Shown here in pieces: positions 55,334 through 64,000 of a stretch of 64,000 nt of DNA. The stretch spans positions 2,232,001 to 2,296,000 of the forward strand of contig JAHEWK010000002.1 in assembly GCA_020740775.1 (NCBI GenBank), written 5' to 3'. The stretch is from Ilyonectria destructans (lineage: Eukaryota > Ascomycota > Sordariomycetes > Hypocreales > Nectriaceae). Positions within the stretch are counted from its first letter, which is position 1, and every line of letters begins with the position of its first letter. A model generated the notes under the pieces. That model did not search any database and had not been told where the DNA came from. It saw only the letters and a program-made list of their open reading frames with translations. A program made the translations under genes and the position numbers.

Positions 55334-57066
55334 TTACTCGTTTGTGTGGATGGGTCCGGGTATTTGTGTATCGTGGATCGCACAACCAAGACACTGGCAA
55401 TCTTCGCCACAGGGGCAGCTAGATATCTCGCCTGCACACGAATCTCCAAATGGATAGCTAACGAAGAAGAAATCACTGGCCGAGAGTGCTTGTTCATCAC
55501 TCATCCCCGAGGCCGCGTCGGAGGGTGTTTGCGGAGCGGTTGGCGACTTCGTGCCCTCAGCCGAGCCAACCACTGGTATACCGTCAAGATTCGAAGTTTC
55601 GTTGGGGGTCGACGACCCGTTACTTCTGGGGCCATGGCCGTTGACGTGGGTATGGCCGTGGTCTCCATGGGCATGTCCTCCGGCGCTGTGAGGTTCATCC
55701 AGCATGCTCTCCCACGCGGACCGCACATAATTCTGGGTCGCCTCGTTGTATGGGTGCGCTGCGCATCCGACGCACTGGCAACCTTCGCCACAGGTGCACT
55801 GGTGGGAGGTGCCAGCGGCTGACTGAGATGTGCTAGCGGCTGACTGAGGCGGTCCCTGAGGTTGGTATGGTACAGCGTTAGGCATGGCAAACGGAGCAGG
55901 CATTGTGCCCGGTGCGGCAAATGTCATCGAAGCCATAACTTGTCTCCACTGTTCGGGTTGGAGAGGTTGTAGATAGGAACCATACTGAGGCGGGTAGGTG
56001 AAAATGGTTGGCTGGGGGTAGTACGGGTACATGCCGTTCGGCATGACCATGGGCGCTTGGTAGGGGGACATGATGAGACCGTTCGGCGTGGGGACTTCGG
56101 ATGTGGGCAACACGTCGGTTTTCGCATCGGCCTTTGGTGAGCTGATCCCAGAAGAGCAGCAGCTCTTGGTCTTCCTCTCGCTTGGAACAGTTGGACTCGA
56201 TACCGTCGTCGATGACTGGGTAGTCGGAGGGAGGGATGCGACACCGTTGCTCCCGCCGCCACTACAGCAAGAGGTGGTCGGGGGAGGAGATGCAACAACA
56301 TTGTTACCACCGCCACAGCAAGTGCCGACCTTTAGAGCTGGTTTGTCGACCTTGGCTGGCGCATGGCCATTTGTCAGTACCGGAGAATGCCCATTAGTCA
56401 TGCCATTTGGGGTATCCGGGCTCATCATAGGAGGCATTTGCGGCGGAAACATAGGATACACCATGGGTCCAAAAGGCGTGTCGGCCGAGACCATCCCCAT
56501 AGCGCCAAAGGCCGACATGTCGGGCATGGGAACAGGTGGTTTTGGCGGCATACCGGCGTAGGGGGGGATGATGTTCAACATGTTCGGGTCCATCCTCTCG
56601 AGTGCAACGGGGTCAACCGACTGCCTTCGACTTGAAGGTTGCACGCCATTTTTGGTGGTCGTCTTTTTTACTCGGTAGGATGGGTTTGCGACCTTGGAGG
56701 GGCTCTGGGGGGTCGTGTCCTTGGACGAGTCGCTTTCCTCGGCCTTGACGTGGGGAGATGCGGAGGAGCTGGGTCCACAGTGACACTTTTGCTTCCTTGG
56801 AATTGCGGCGGTGACCTGGCCGCAGGAGCATGGGCGAGATACTGGGTGAGGACAGGTACTCAGGGGGCGACCTGGTTTCCGGACGGGTACCATCAATCGT
56901 TCGTTGGCGTGTGTGCATTTGGTTGAGCGATGGCCGCGAATGCAGGGCTCGCTAGATGGCATCACATTCAGTAACATATTCACATGCATGAGGGCGCGGG
57001 CAGGCACAGCAATCCACGAGGGGACGAGACATACCAGGCCATCTTCAGGCCGTTAATAAGAGGCAT
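55334..57066 (-). CDS. Copper-fist transcription factor (Mac1/Cuf1 type)
   Basis: Regulator of copper homeostasis genes. Exons 57066-57035 and 56951-55334 give 549 aa. The intron splits codon 11, the first zinc cysteine, so the copper fist is only complete after splicing. It has Cys11, Cys14, Cys23 and His25, the exact zinc-ligand spacing of the Ace1/Amt1/Mac1 family, then KPGRP (residues 36-40), the minor-groove GRP motif. Two C-terminal cysteine boxes follow the C-x-C-x4-C-x-C-x2-C-x2-H pattern: QCTCGEGCQCVGCAAH (about 395-412) and SCPCGEDCQCLGCAIH (about 519-536). These are expected to bind Cu(I) and switch activity. A His-rich stretch (HAHGDHGHTHVNGHG, about 434-448) and three CC-GG motifs are extra. 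The two C boxes suggest a copper-starvation (Mac1/Cuf1) type rather than a copper-excess (Ace1) factor; that is inference. Confidence 0.94.
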
Positions 57067-59320
57067 AGCGAGATTGCGGTCGTTGGACCCGTGCGACGGA
57101 TGACAAAATGTGGAGGGATGAGGGCGACTCGGATGGTGGTGGTGGGCTCAGAGCCGCACTTGAAGCCTAGAGCAAAGAGTGTCGACGAGCGTCCCGGGTC
57201 AACATCAAGGTAGCGAGAGCCGGCGGCACATGGATGGACGACGTGCGGTGACGATCGAGGGCGCCGTGAAAGCCGGTGAAGAGGCCCAATTTTCACAGCG
57301 ACGGAGGCTTTGGTGGTTTGGTTGAAGAATGAAAGGGCACGACCGGGTGGCCGGGTGCGGGCGACGGCACTCGAGTCGAGAAGTTGGCGGGCGGGATGGC
57401 AGGAGCGACCAAAGCGGCGCGAATCGTGAAACGGTGGTGGATTGCTGAAGGAGTCGACGGCGGCAAAAGCGTACGCAAAGGCGACAGGAGGCGACGGCAA
57501 AGGCACAGCGCAAATGCGTGAAGCGCGAGAATGAGAGAATGTGAAAGCGGGAGGTGTTGGAGTTGCGGAATGATGCAAAACCTACAAAGGCAGAACTCGG
57601 GCCAGGCTATTCTCAGCAGCGCGAGCAACAGTGAGTGACAGCCGTAGAGCGCAGGAAGGAGCATGAGAGGAGAGGAAAGTCGCCCAGTAACCCACTAACC
57701 CACTAATCCACTAAGCAGCCCACCCACCCACGCGGACCATCCATCACACCCACCACTCCCACCACTCCCACTCGCCTCTTTTTGATGACTCTCTGCAGTG
57801 TTCTGCACACAGAAACGCAGCCAAGCGCGCCGAGATTCGAGTCCCATTCGCGAGGCCCACCCCACATGCGAGGGGTCAACTATCAATTCTCCAGGGGACC
57901 GGCTAGGCCCGAGTAGGCACTTGCACGGCATCCAATCCAGGCCAGCCAAAAGCGCCTGTTGCTTGCTAGCTGACGACGGGCTCGCGATTGAGGCAATCCG
58001 ACCAGGCGGCTCTCAGCGCAGTTCCGACACAGTTCCGGCGCAACTCCAGCGCAAAACACACAACTCCCGTTAGCGGGTCGAGCGTCTGGCGTCCCTTGGC
58101 CATGGCGCGCTGTTAGCCAGCTCTAGCAGCGTCTAACAGCCTAGGCCGGCCTCATTGAAGCATGGCTCCATCTCTGTATGTACAGCAAACGGCTGCCCCT
58201 AGCACGCTCCTCCGGTGCCTAACGCCTAGGTTGACGCAATAGGTAAACCTCCGCCGCCGAGGCGGTAGTGTTTCCCCGGCGGTTCGGCCGTGTCCTCGCC
58301 CGTTCAACCGCCGGAAACTCTGTTGCTGACGGACAATGAAACCGCTGCCGATCTGACGAGCGCATCATCCCGACGAGGCGATACGCACATAAGCTCGCGC
58401 TCTCTCTTCTCATCCACCCTCCCTCCTCTCGTCTTTCTTGAGCTCTCCCCTCCCTCTTCTCGTCTGTCCTTTTGCGCCTCTCCACCTTTGCAGCCGAACC
58501 GCAACGTCTCCATCCGGCCAACCCAGCCGAGTGAGCAAGTTTCCATTGGCCCACAGCACATCAACACCACCACCGCCATCCATGGCCATCCATGATCCAT
58601 GGCCCAGTCCCCTCCCAATATCCGCCATGGGCATGGACCCTCCGCCATGACTCCCGTAACTGCATGCCATGGGATCAGAGGCTCGCAGCCTTTCCAATTG
58701 TGCCGCATCACGCCGCGCCAACGGCTGACGACCAACGGTGGCGTCGCTTCTCGTCAGCAAGCTGGGAGCCCATTCCACCTACGGCAGCCCAGCCAAGACA
58801 CCATGTGCGGCCGCTACCGGTACTCCATCGGCTCTCCCCTCAAGGTTCGTTTCCGCTTGTATTATTTCTCCATTGAGACAAGCTGCCTTTCCAGAAACAG
58901 ATGCGGCTCGAGCGTCTCAGCACGCACCCCTTCTACGTCTTAAAGTCGACTGCAACAGCACCCTACGGAGCCCATAAAGTCATGTCCCAGTCCTGCCGAG
59001 AGAGCAGCTCTGTTACCATCTGCCAATTCCCCAGAAACCCCCATTTCCGTACCCCACGAGAGAAATTGATTGCCTAATGGCATTGCCTAGCCCTATCGCT
59101 AGACTAAGCCCTGTGAAGAAACACCAAACTATAGCGCCATCCTACATCGTTTCATACACCCAACCATCTCTCTCTCTCCTTGCAGATCCCAGCTCCTAAC
59201 AAGCCACTCAACTAGCGGTTCTCAGTTGGACAAGACGTCGAGGAATGGTCACCCTGAGGTGTCTTCGTGATATTCATCTCGTCTAATATGCTACAATGCT
59301 CCCCAACGCCATGTCTGCTC
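57067..59320. other. Intergenic region copper-fist gene / SR140
   Basis: 2.25 kb, no supportable gene. The first 600 bp is probably the copper-fist promoter and leader. 58.3-58.8 kb has many ORFs on both strands but none has a family signature. Confidence 0.5.
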
Positions 59321-61702
59321 TTAAGGGGCCTTATCCGAGTCATCAGAGTCCGCAAACATATCTACTGCACGCATCCTCTTCCGCGGTAGCGGTCCTCCGG
59401 CCCGTGATGGCTCTTCTATAGTCCTCGGTTCTGGCCCTGTGGCTTCTTTGGGACTTGGAGGCTGCTGAGGTGGCTCTGCCCCGACCGCTTCATCCTCATC
59501 CATCGGTTCCCCATCAATGTCATCCTCCTCAATGGGCTCGCCTTCGATGTCGTCCTCGTCGATCGGCTCACCCTCGACATCTTCCTCTTCAACCGGCTCC
59601 CCATCAATATCATCGTCATTGATCAACTCCCCGGGGACGTCGGCCTCCTCCACCGAGACGGGCAGCATGCGTTCCCCAGCCTCTCCCTCGCCCGTCTGTG
59701 ATGCCTCTACAAGCTTCCACTTCCCCTTCTTCTCTCCATTGTCTTCCTTCTCTCCAGCGTTCGACGACGGCGGGTGCTCAAAGCTTTGCACAAATAGCTC
59801 CTGGCTCTCATTGGGGAACACGCACCATCCCTCCCACAAGTTAAGCACTAGGTTGACGCTTCGCTTCCACTTTTCTGCTCGTAGGCGACCCCACTTCAGT
59901 TTCTCTGCCATTAGACCTAGCGTCTCAAAGACGTTGCGGTCCTTGAGCGCCGTTTCGAAAAGTTGACGAAACCGCCATGCGTGCCGGACGCCTGACGTTG
60001 CGGAGGATGACAGGATGTCGTTCACAACGTACAGGCCCACCAGGCTCGCAGCACTAATGTCAGTGCCTTCGCTCGCAGTTGATTCGTCTTGCCCAGTGCC
60101 TTGTTGTGCCTCCTTGGGTTCGGGTTTCTTTTCTGGGTTCGCGCCTGTCAAGGCAAACGGCTTTGCAACATTAGAAACAATCGTGTCCACCACCTCATCT
60201 ACTCCACGGCTAGCATGGGTGATGGCAAAGGCCGTTACTCGAGCAATGTCTCCTTTCCTCAACCTCGACAGTGTCGTCGGTAGCCGCGCGAGAAGATGTG
60301 TGAGCTTGGCCTTCTCTAGCGGGTTGAGAAACGTCTTCTCCGCTTCCCCATCCTGGTTTTCTCGCTTTCCGTCTTCCTCGAAGTCCTCGTCATCAGATGA
60401 GTTATACTCTGAATCCGACACAAACTCATCGAGTTTAGTTGTGTACTCGAAGTTGAGATTCTTTTCAGGGGCTTTCCAGGCATGGCTACCATCAAATAGT
60501 GGCACGTACTTGCCTTTCCTCTGTGCTAGCTGGGAGCCTGTCACAACTTCCCACAATCTCCATCGATACCAAATGCCGCCTTGACTTCGGGCATCCCAAA
60601 TCCAAGCCCACTTTTCTTCTCGCTGTACCTCAGGCCTTGTCATTAGCAGCGCTTCAAACTCTGGGCCTTGCTCCAGAATGCCCTCGATAACTTTGCTGAT
60701 CAGCTGGATGGTTCGCACATCTTGTGGCGGCTTCACGGGTACATGCAGGAGATTGGTCCGGCTGACGGCCGCTCCGGGAGGAGCGTACGAGGTTGGAGGC
60801 GCAAACCCTCGGTGGAAGCCCTGTTGAGCAGGTGCATTTTTTGGTGCCGACGGTTGTTCCACAGGTTTGGCTCCGAATGGATGTGACGACGAGGAAGAGG
60901 AAGAGCCCAGGTTAGGAAGCACGGCTGAGCTGGAAACTGCAGAAGAAAGATGTCGATGGAGAGAGAGGTAATATCCGTAGCCTAGATATCGGTTTTGGAG
61001 GGCGTTAACAGCCGCGTCAATGTCGTTGGCGGGTGTGTCTTGTGCCAGCGTCACGATCGAAATGGTACACTTCCTCTCAGAGCTTCCTGGTCCAACCGGC
61101 GGTACAATCTTGGCGTTCTCAACGGTCAGGTTCTCAGGGATCAACGCCTTGATCATGGCTGGTGACGTTCCGGGGGGCATGTTTGACAGGCGCAGCGTTG
61201 GCTTGGCTACGGCCTTCTCCTCGGCGCGATTCGCCGGGTCGCCATCCTCATCGTCACTTGAGTGAAATGCCTTCGGCACAGAGAGCGGGCCGTTGCCGCC
61301 GTCTTCGAAGCTTAGTCCTCCCTTCTCCCTCGGGGGCCGCGCAAAGTCCTGGAACGAGCGCTTCTTGCCAAACGACGACGCCGCCGGCGGCCCCAGACTC
61401 CCCGGTCCGCTCTTCAGCGCCGACGTGCCAAAGTGTCGCTTGCCAGCACTAGGACCCGGGGACGGGCCGCTGAAGCCCGGACGCGGCCGTGGCGGCGCGG
61501 AGCGGTTCGAGGCGCCGTAGCCATCGTCTTCGTCGTCGAAGCTCTTGACAAACTCGTTGTAGACGGCTGCGGTCTCGGCAGCTTCGCGCAGGCGCTTCGC
61601 TTCGGCCTCGGCCTTCTGTCGCTCGAACGCGGACTGCTTGGTCGGTTTCTGGAGCTTGGCCTCGAGGTCAGGGAACTCGGAAAATCCCTTGTCAGGGGAC
61701 AT
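59321..61702 (-). CDS. U2 snRNP-associated SURP protein (SR140/U2SURP homologue)
   Basis: Spliceosome-associated RNA-binding protein. Single exon, 793 aa. Domain order: a basic helical N-terminus (SAFERQKAEAEAKRLREAAE); an RRM at about 168-245 (TLRLSNMPPGTSPAMIKALI..., with YLGYGYYLSL); a SURP motif at about 329-385 (IQLISKVIEGILEQGPEFEA, WIWDARSQGGIWYRWRLWE); a CID-type helical domain from about 455 (NPLEKAKLTHLLARLPTTLS) to about 620; and an acidic C-terminus containing four 10-residue repeats. RRM-SURP-CID is the diagnostic architecture of SR140. The start is taken at MSPDKGF; the frame is open to an ATG at 61915, but that extension is Arg-rich and not SR140-like. Confidence 0.92.
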   Translation of the reverse strand: MSPDKGFSEFPDLEAKLQKPTKQSAFERQKAEAEAKRLREAAETAAVYNEFVKSFDDEDDGYGASNRSAPPRPRPGFSGPSPGPSAGKRHFGTSALKSGPGSLGPPAASSFGKKRSFQDFARPPREKGGLSFEDGGNGPLSVPKAFHSSDDEDGDPANRAEEKAVAKPTLRLSNMPPGTSPAMIKALIPENLTVENAKIVPPVGPGSSERKCTISIVTLAQDTPANDIDAAVNALQNRYLGYGYYLSLHRHLSSAVSSSAVLPNLGSSSSSSSHPFGAKPVEQPSAPKNAPAQQGFHRGFAPPTSYAPPGAAVSRTNLLHVPVKPPQDVRTIQLISKVIEGILEQGPEFEALLMTRPEVQREEKWAWIWDARSQGGIWYRWRLWEVVTGSQLAQRKGKYVPLFDGSHAWKAPEKNLNFEYTTKLDEFVSDSEYNSSDDEDFEEDGKRENQDGEAEKTFLNPLEKAKLTHLLARLPTTLSRLRKGDIARVTAFAITHASRGVDEVVDTIVSNVAKPFALTGANPEKKPEPKEAQQGTGQDESTASEGTDISAASLVGLYVVNDILSSSATSGVRHAWRFRQLFETALKDRNVFETLGLMAEKLKWGRLRAEKWKRSVNLVLNLWEGWCVFPNESQELFVQSFEHPPSSNAGEKEDNGEKKGKWKLVEASQTGEGEAGERMLPVSVEEADVPGELINDDDIDGEPVEEEDVEGEPIDEDDIEGEPIEEDDIDGEPMDEDEAVGAEPPQQPPSPKEATGPEPRTIEEPSRAGGPLPRKRMRAVDMFADSDDSDKAP
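59492..59611 (-). repeat. In-frame 30-bp minisatellite in SR140 coding sequence, 4 units
   Basis: Four consecutive 30-bp units encode D-x-x-G-E-P-x-x-E-x decapeptides: DIDGEPVEEE, DVEGEPIDED, DIEGEPIEED and DIDGEPMDED. The units are exactly 30 bp, so copy-number change would keep the frame. Confidence 0.9.
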
Positions 61703-62030
61703 GGTGGTCGAATGTGTCCTTTGCGTCAGCGCATCGCCGGTGTTTGCGCGTGGTGGGCGGTGGGGGGTTGTCGCGGGTAAGTTGTAGGAGAGCTGTCGCA
61801 ACCGCGAGGGCGCATTTGGCAGTAGCTCGTTGTTGCATACGCCTCGGTACATGCATATATGATCGACGGTTACGCAGAAATGCTCAGCAAGCGTGTCTCG
61901 GCGCCGGGACAACATCTGATTGAACAGCGCTTTGAGGCTGAAATCAAAGAAATCAATTCGATGCTACGTAGATAAATTTTCGTTCATACAATGCCTGTGA
62001 CCGCAATGGGGGACCTTCTTTGAGTCTCTT
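61703..62030. other. Intergenic region SR140 / amino-acid oxidase
   Basis: 328 bp, no gene. Holds the SR140 leader and promoter and the oxidase 3' UTR. Confidence 0.55.
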
Positions 62031-63449
62031 TCACAGCTTCGCCTTCAGAATGTTCTGGGCCTGGCCCTTGGCCAACTCGTCCTTCAACACCAACATCTGG
62101 CCTCCGCGGCTACCATCCTCAGTGATGAGTCCCTTGTAGACGCCGTCCGTCTCGCGTCCAGCGCCGTCGTTGGGCATGTCCCTCCATCGCCACTTCTCGG
62201 CCAGCCTGCCGCCCTCGCCCAGCAGCACGTCGACGATCTTGTCGCCCAGGTTGGGCAGGAACTTGAAGCCGTGGCCGCTGTCTCCGGTCGCGATAAACAG
62301 GCCCTTCCAGCCCGGGTGCCAGTCGACGAGCCACTCGCCGTCTCGCGTGTCCGCGTACCAACAGATGCGGGTCTTCTTCCACGGCCGGTTCTCCAATCCC
62401 CGGATGGGGATCAGGTCGGTCAGTGCGCGGCGCAGATCCTGGTCGGCCTCTGCGGGGAAGGGGTCTGAAGCATCGACGCGGGAGGTATAGGGTTGCGAGG
62501 CGAGGAAGGTCTCCCGCTTATCCTTGTGCGATACAGGCAGCGCTCGCGTGATGGTGGTGGGGTTGACGTAGCCAAAGTCGTGGCGGGCGAACTTGAGAAG
62601 CCCATCTCGCGGGGGGATGACGAACAGACCGGTGCTAAGGTTCAGAACAACGGGAAGCTTCTCAAGGGTCTTCTCCTCCTCTGGGCTGATGGCCACATAG
62701 GCAACTGGATGTCCGGTGGCTTCTGACCGACCTCGCAGATCGACCAAGGAGCCTGACCAAGCACCAGCGGCGACAAACACCACATCGGCCTTGAGCACCC
62801 TCGAGTCGGCCAGCTTCGCGCCGGTTACCTGCTCGCCTTCCGTCACCAGCTCCTCCACCTTGGCGTCGACGAAGTTTACTCTGCCGGTGGCCTTGGTCTT
62901 CTCATAGAGCCACTTCATTCCCCGCCCCGCGTCGGCCCATCCGGACAGGTTGTTGATATAGCCCCAATCTCCAGGGTGGCCATCGGTCTTGAGGAAGTTC
63001 TGCATGGCCTGGGTGCTCTCCAGCAGCTGGATCTTCTCTTGGGGCAAGCCTGTCTCCTTGGCGATCTCCATGACGTTCTTCCAGCTCTCCTTGGTATAAT
63101 CCATGCCGCACTTCTTATACGAATAGTCCTTGGGAGGGGTATCGGCGCACAGGAGCAATCCCGATTCAGAATATCGTCCCTCACCGCCGACCTCATGATC
63201 AGCCTGCTGCCGCCATTGCTGCTGTGCCTCAGCAGCAAGGGCAGCGTAGTCGCGGTCTGAGTAGTCTGCCCGGATAATTCGAGAAGAGTCTACACTGGCA
63301 GAATCCTCCGGGGGGAATTGGCCATCAGCACAATCCACCACGGTGATGGTCGTGTTGTCGAACAAGGGCCTCTGGGTGAGAGCGTAGGCCGTTCCTAGGC
63401 CGAAGACGCCGGACCCGACGATAAGAATTGATGAGGGAGGGCGAGCCAT
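62031..63449 (-). CDS. Peroxisomal FAD-dependent amine oxidase (fructosyl-amino-acid / sarcosine oxidase family)
   Basis: Flavoenzyme of the MSOX family that oxidises secondary amines such as fructosyl amino acids (amadoriases), sarcosine or pipecolate, releasing hydrogen peroxide. Single exon, 472 aa. The FAD dinucleotide motif ILIVGSGVFGLGTAYAL lies at residues 8-24. SRIIRADYSDRDYAALA is the usual second flavin contact. Cys363 in KTRICWYADTRDG is at the position of the family's covalent FAD attachment site. ATGDSGHGFKFLPNLG is the third conserved block. The last residues are AKL, a PTS1 peroxisomal signal, fitting H2O2 production. Length and spacing fit amadoriase best; substrate choice between fructosyl amino acids and other amines is not resolved. 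Confidence 0.92.
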   Translation of the reverse strand: MARPPSSILIVGSGVFGLGTAYALTQRPLFDNTTITVVDCADGQFPPEDSASVDSSRIIRADYSDRDYAALAAEAQQQWRQQADHEVGGEGRYSESGLLLCADTPPKDYSYKKCGMDYTKESWKNVMEIAKETGLPQEKIQLLESTQAMQNFLKTDGHPGDWGYINNLSGWADAGRGMKWLYEKTKATGRVNFVDAKVEELVTEGEQVTGAKLADSRVLKADVVFVAAGAWSGSLVDLRGRSEATGHPVAYVAISPEEEKTLEKLPVVLNLSTGLFVIPPRDGLLKFARHDFGYVNPTTITRALPVSHKDKRETFLASQPYTSRVDASDPFPAEADQDLRRALTDLIPIRGLENRPWKKTRICWYADTRDGEWLVDWHPGWKGLFIATGDSGHGFKFLPNLGDKIVDVLLGEGGRLAEKWRWRDMPNDGAGRETDGVYKGLITEDGSRGGQMLVLKDELAKGQAQNILKAKL

Positions 63450-64000
63450 TGCGTGAGCTGGACGTTACACGTATCGAGAAAAGGCAATGGACCAAGACTC
63501 GCAATGAGTTTTACCTCAGGATATGGGGAGAATCGGACGACGTTGATCACAGTGCCACTGAATTTTTAGTTGGTTCCCACATCCCGATCACGGCGGTCGC
63601 CGATGGTAGGGGCGCATGGGATCGGTTTAAGGCGTCTAGTGTCTGGTAGACATGCCGAGAATCGGGGCTAGGTTATGTCCGTGGAGTCATGGCGCAGAAT
63701 CCTGCAACGCTTCATTGACTTTTAGGAAGGCTGGCACAGGTTTGGCAACTTCGGGTGTAGAGCGCCGACTGCACAGCGGAGTACAGTTAATATATTTCAG
63801 TAGTAAGACCCCTATGACTTCGTAGGAAATGCACTGGTGTGATGCTTCGTGCGTGTTACACCACCTTTGACTCTCATAGTTGTGGGGGGAGTCCCCTTAG
63901 GCCCTCATGGCTTACTAAATCGCCCTGGCTTACGCATACAGTGCTCGGAGGCTAAGTGCTTACCTTCTAGAAGCATTCTTTTAGTTTTCCAACGGTTATA
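63450..64000. other. Right-edge region upstream of the amino-acid oxidase
   Basis: 551 bp with no supportable gene; presumably the oxidase promoter. Confidence 0.55.

Noticed and set aside
58802..58943. MCGRY start resembling SRAP/HMCES proteins
   Set aside because: Only five residues match; the remaining catalytic and DNA-binding motifs of that family are absent downstream.

Overview
The window is nuclear DNA of a filamentous ascomycete, most likely a Sordariomycete. The reasons are short introns (about 45-90 bp, GTxxGT/AG, one GC/AG), compact housekeeping genes with fungal-type products (CreC, Gem1, copper-fist factor, C2H2/fungal_trans factor, mitochondrial bL33), pyrimidine-rich leaders and long GC-rich intergenic stretches. 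Species cannot be fixed from the sequence alone. I support 22 protein-coding genes, plus one doubtful small ORF. No complete tRNA, rRNA, CRISPR array or intact transposon was seen. Splice sites were placed by eye; for every multi-exon model complete in the window the exon lengths sum to whole codons, and the partial creC exons stay in frame.

Layout. 0-14.8 kb: creC (cut by the left edge), GEM1/Miro, ABD1 cap methyltransferase, a 14-TM MFS exporter, the proteasome lid subunit RPN7 and an alanine aminotransferase. 14.8-17.9 kb holds no supportable gene. 17.9-32.7 kb: mitochondrial bL33, a 1200-aa coiled-coil protein of unknown function, a small single-pass membrane protein, ENP2 and, divergent from it, MED13. 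32.7-38.1 kb is an accessory-looking, AT-richer pocket with two head-to-head genes carrying degenerate retropepsin-like domains and a long AC microsatellite. 38.1-45.5 kb: an F-box protein, nitronate monooxygenase and a C2H2 transcription factor. 45.5-50.8 kb is a 5.4-kb gene-poor stretch with simple repeats and one possible broken coding relic. 50.8-63.5 kb is a run of minus-strand genes: a PhyH-family dioxygenase, EFM7-type methyltransferase, a small doubtful ORF, an SR-rich nuclear protein, a copper-fist transcription factor, SR140/U2SURP and a peroxisomal amino-acid oxidase.

Most genes are unrelated housekeeping functions and do not form a pathway. Thematic links are loose: gene regulation (creC, MED13, two DNA-binding factors), RNA processing (ABD1, ENP2, SR140, SR-rich protein), mitochondria (GEM1, bL33, possibly ALT) and protein turnover (RPN7, F-box protein). 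The best candidate for something undescribed is the retropepsin-like pair at 33.7-37.0 kb. Other points of interest are an RGG tract inserted in the cap methyltransferase, a possible alternative mitochondrial presequence on ALT, and the 2-nt stop-to-start spacing at 53.5 kb.
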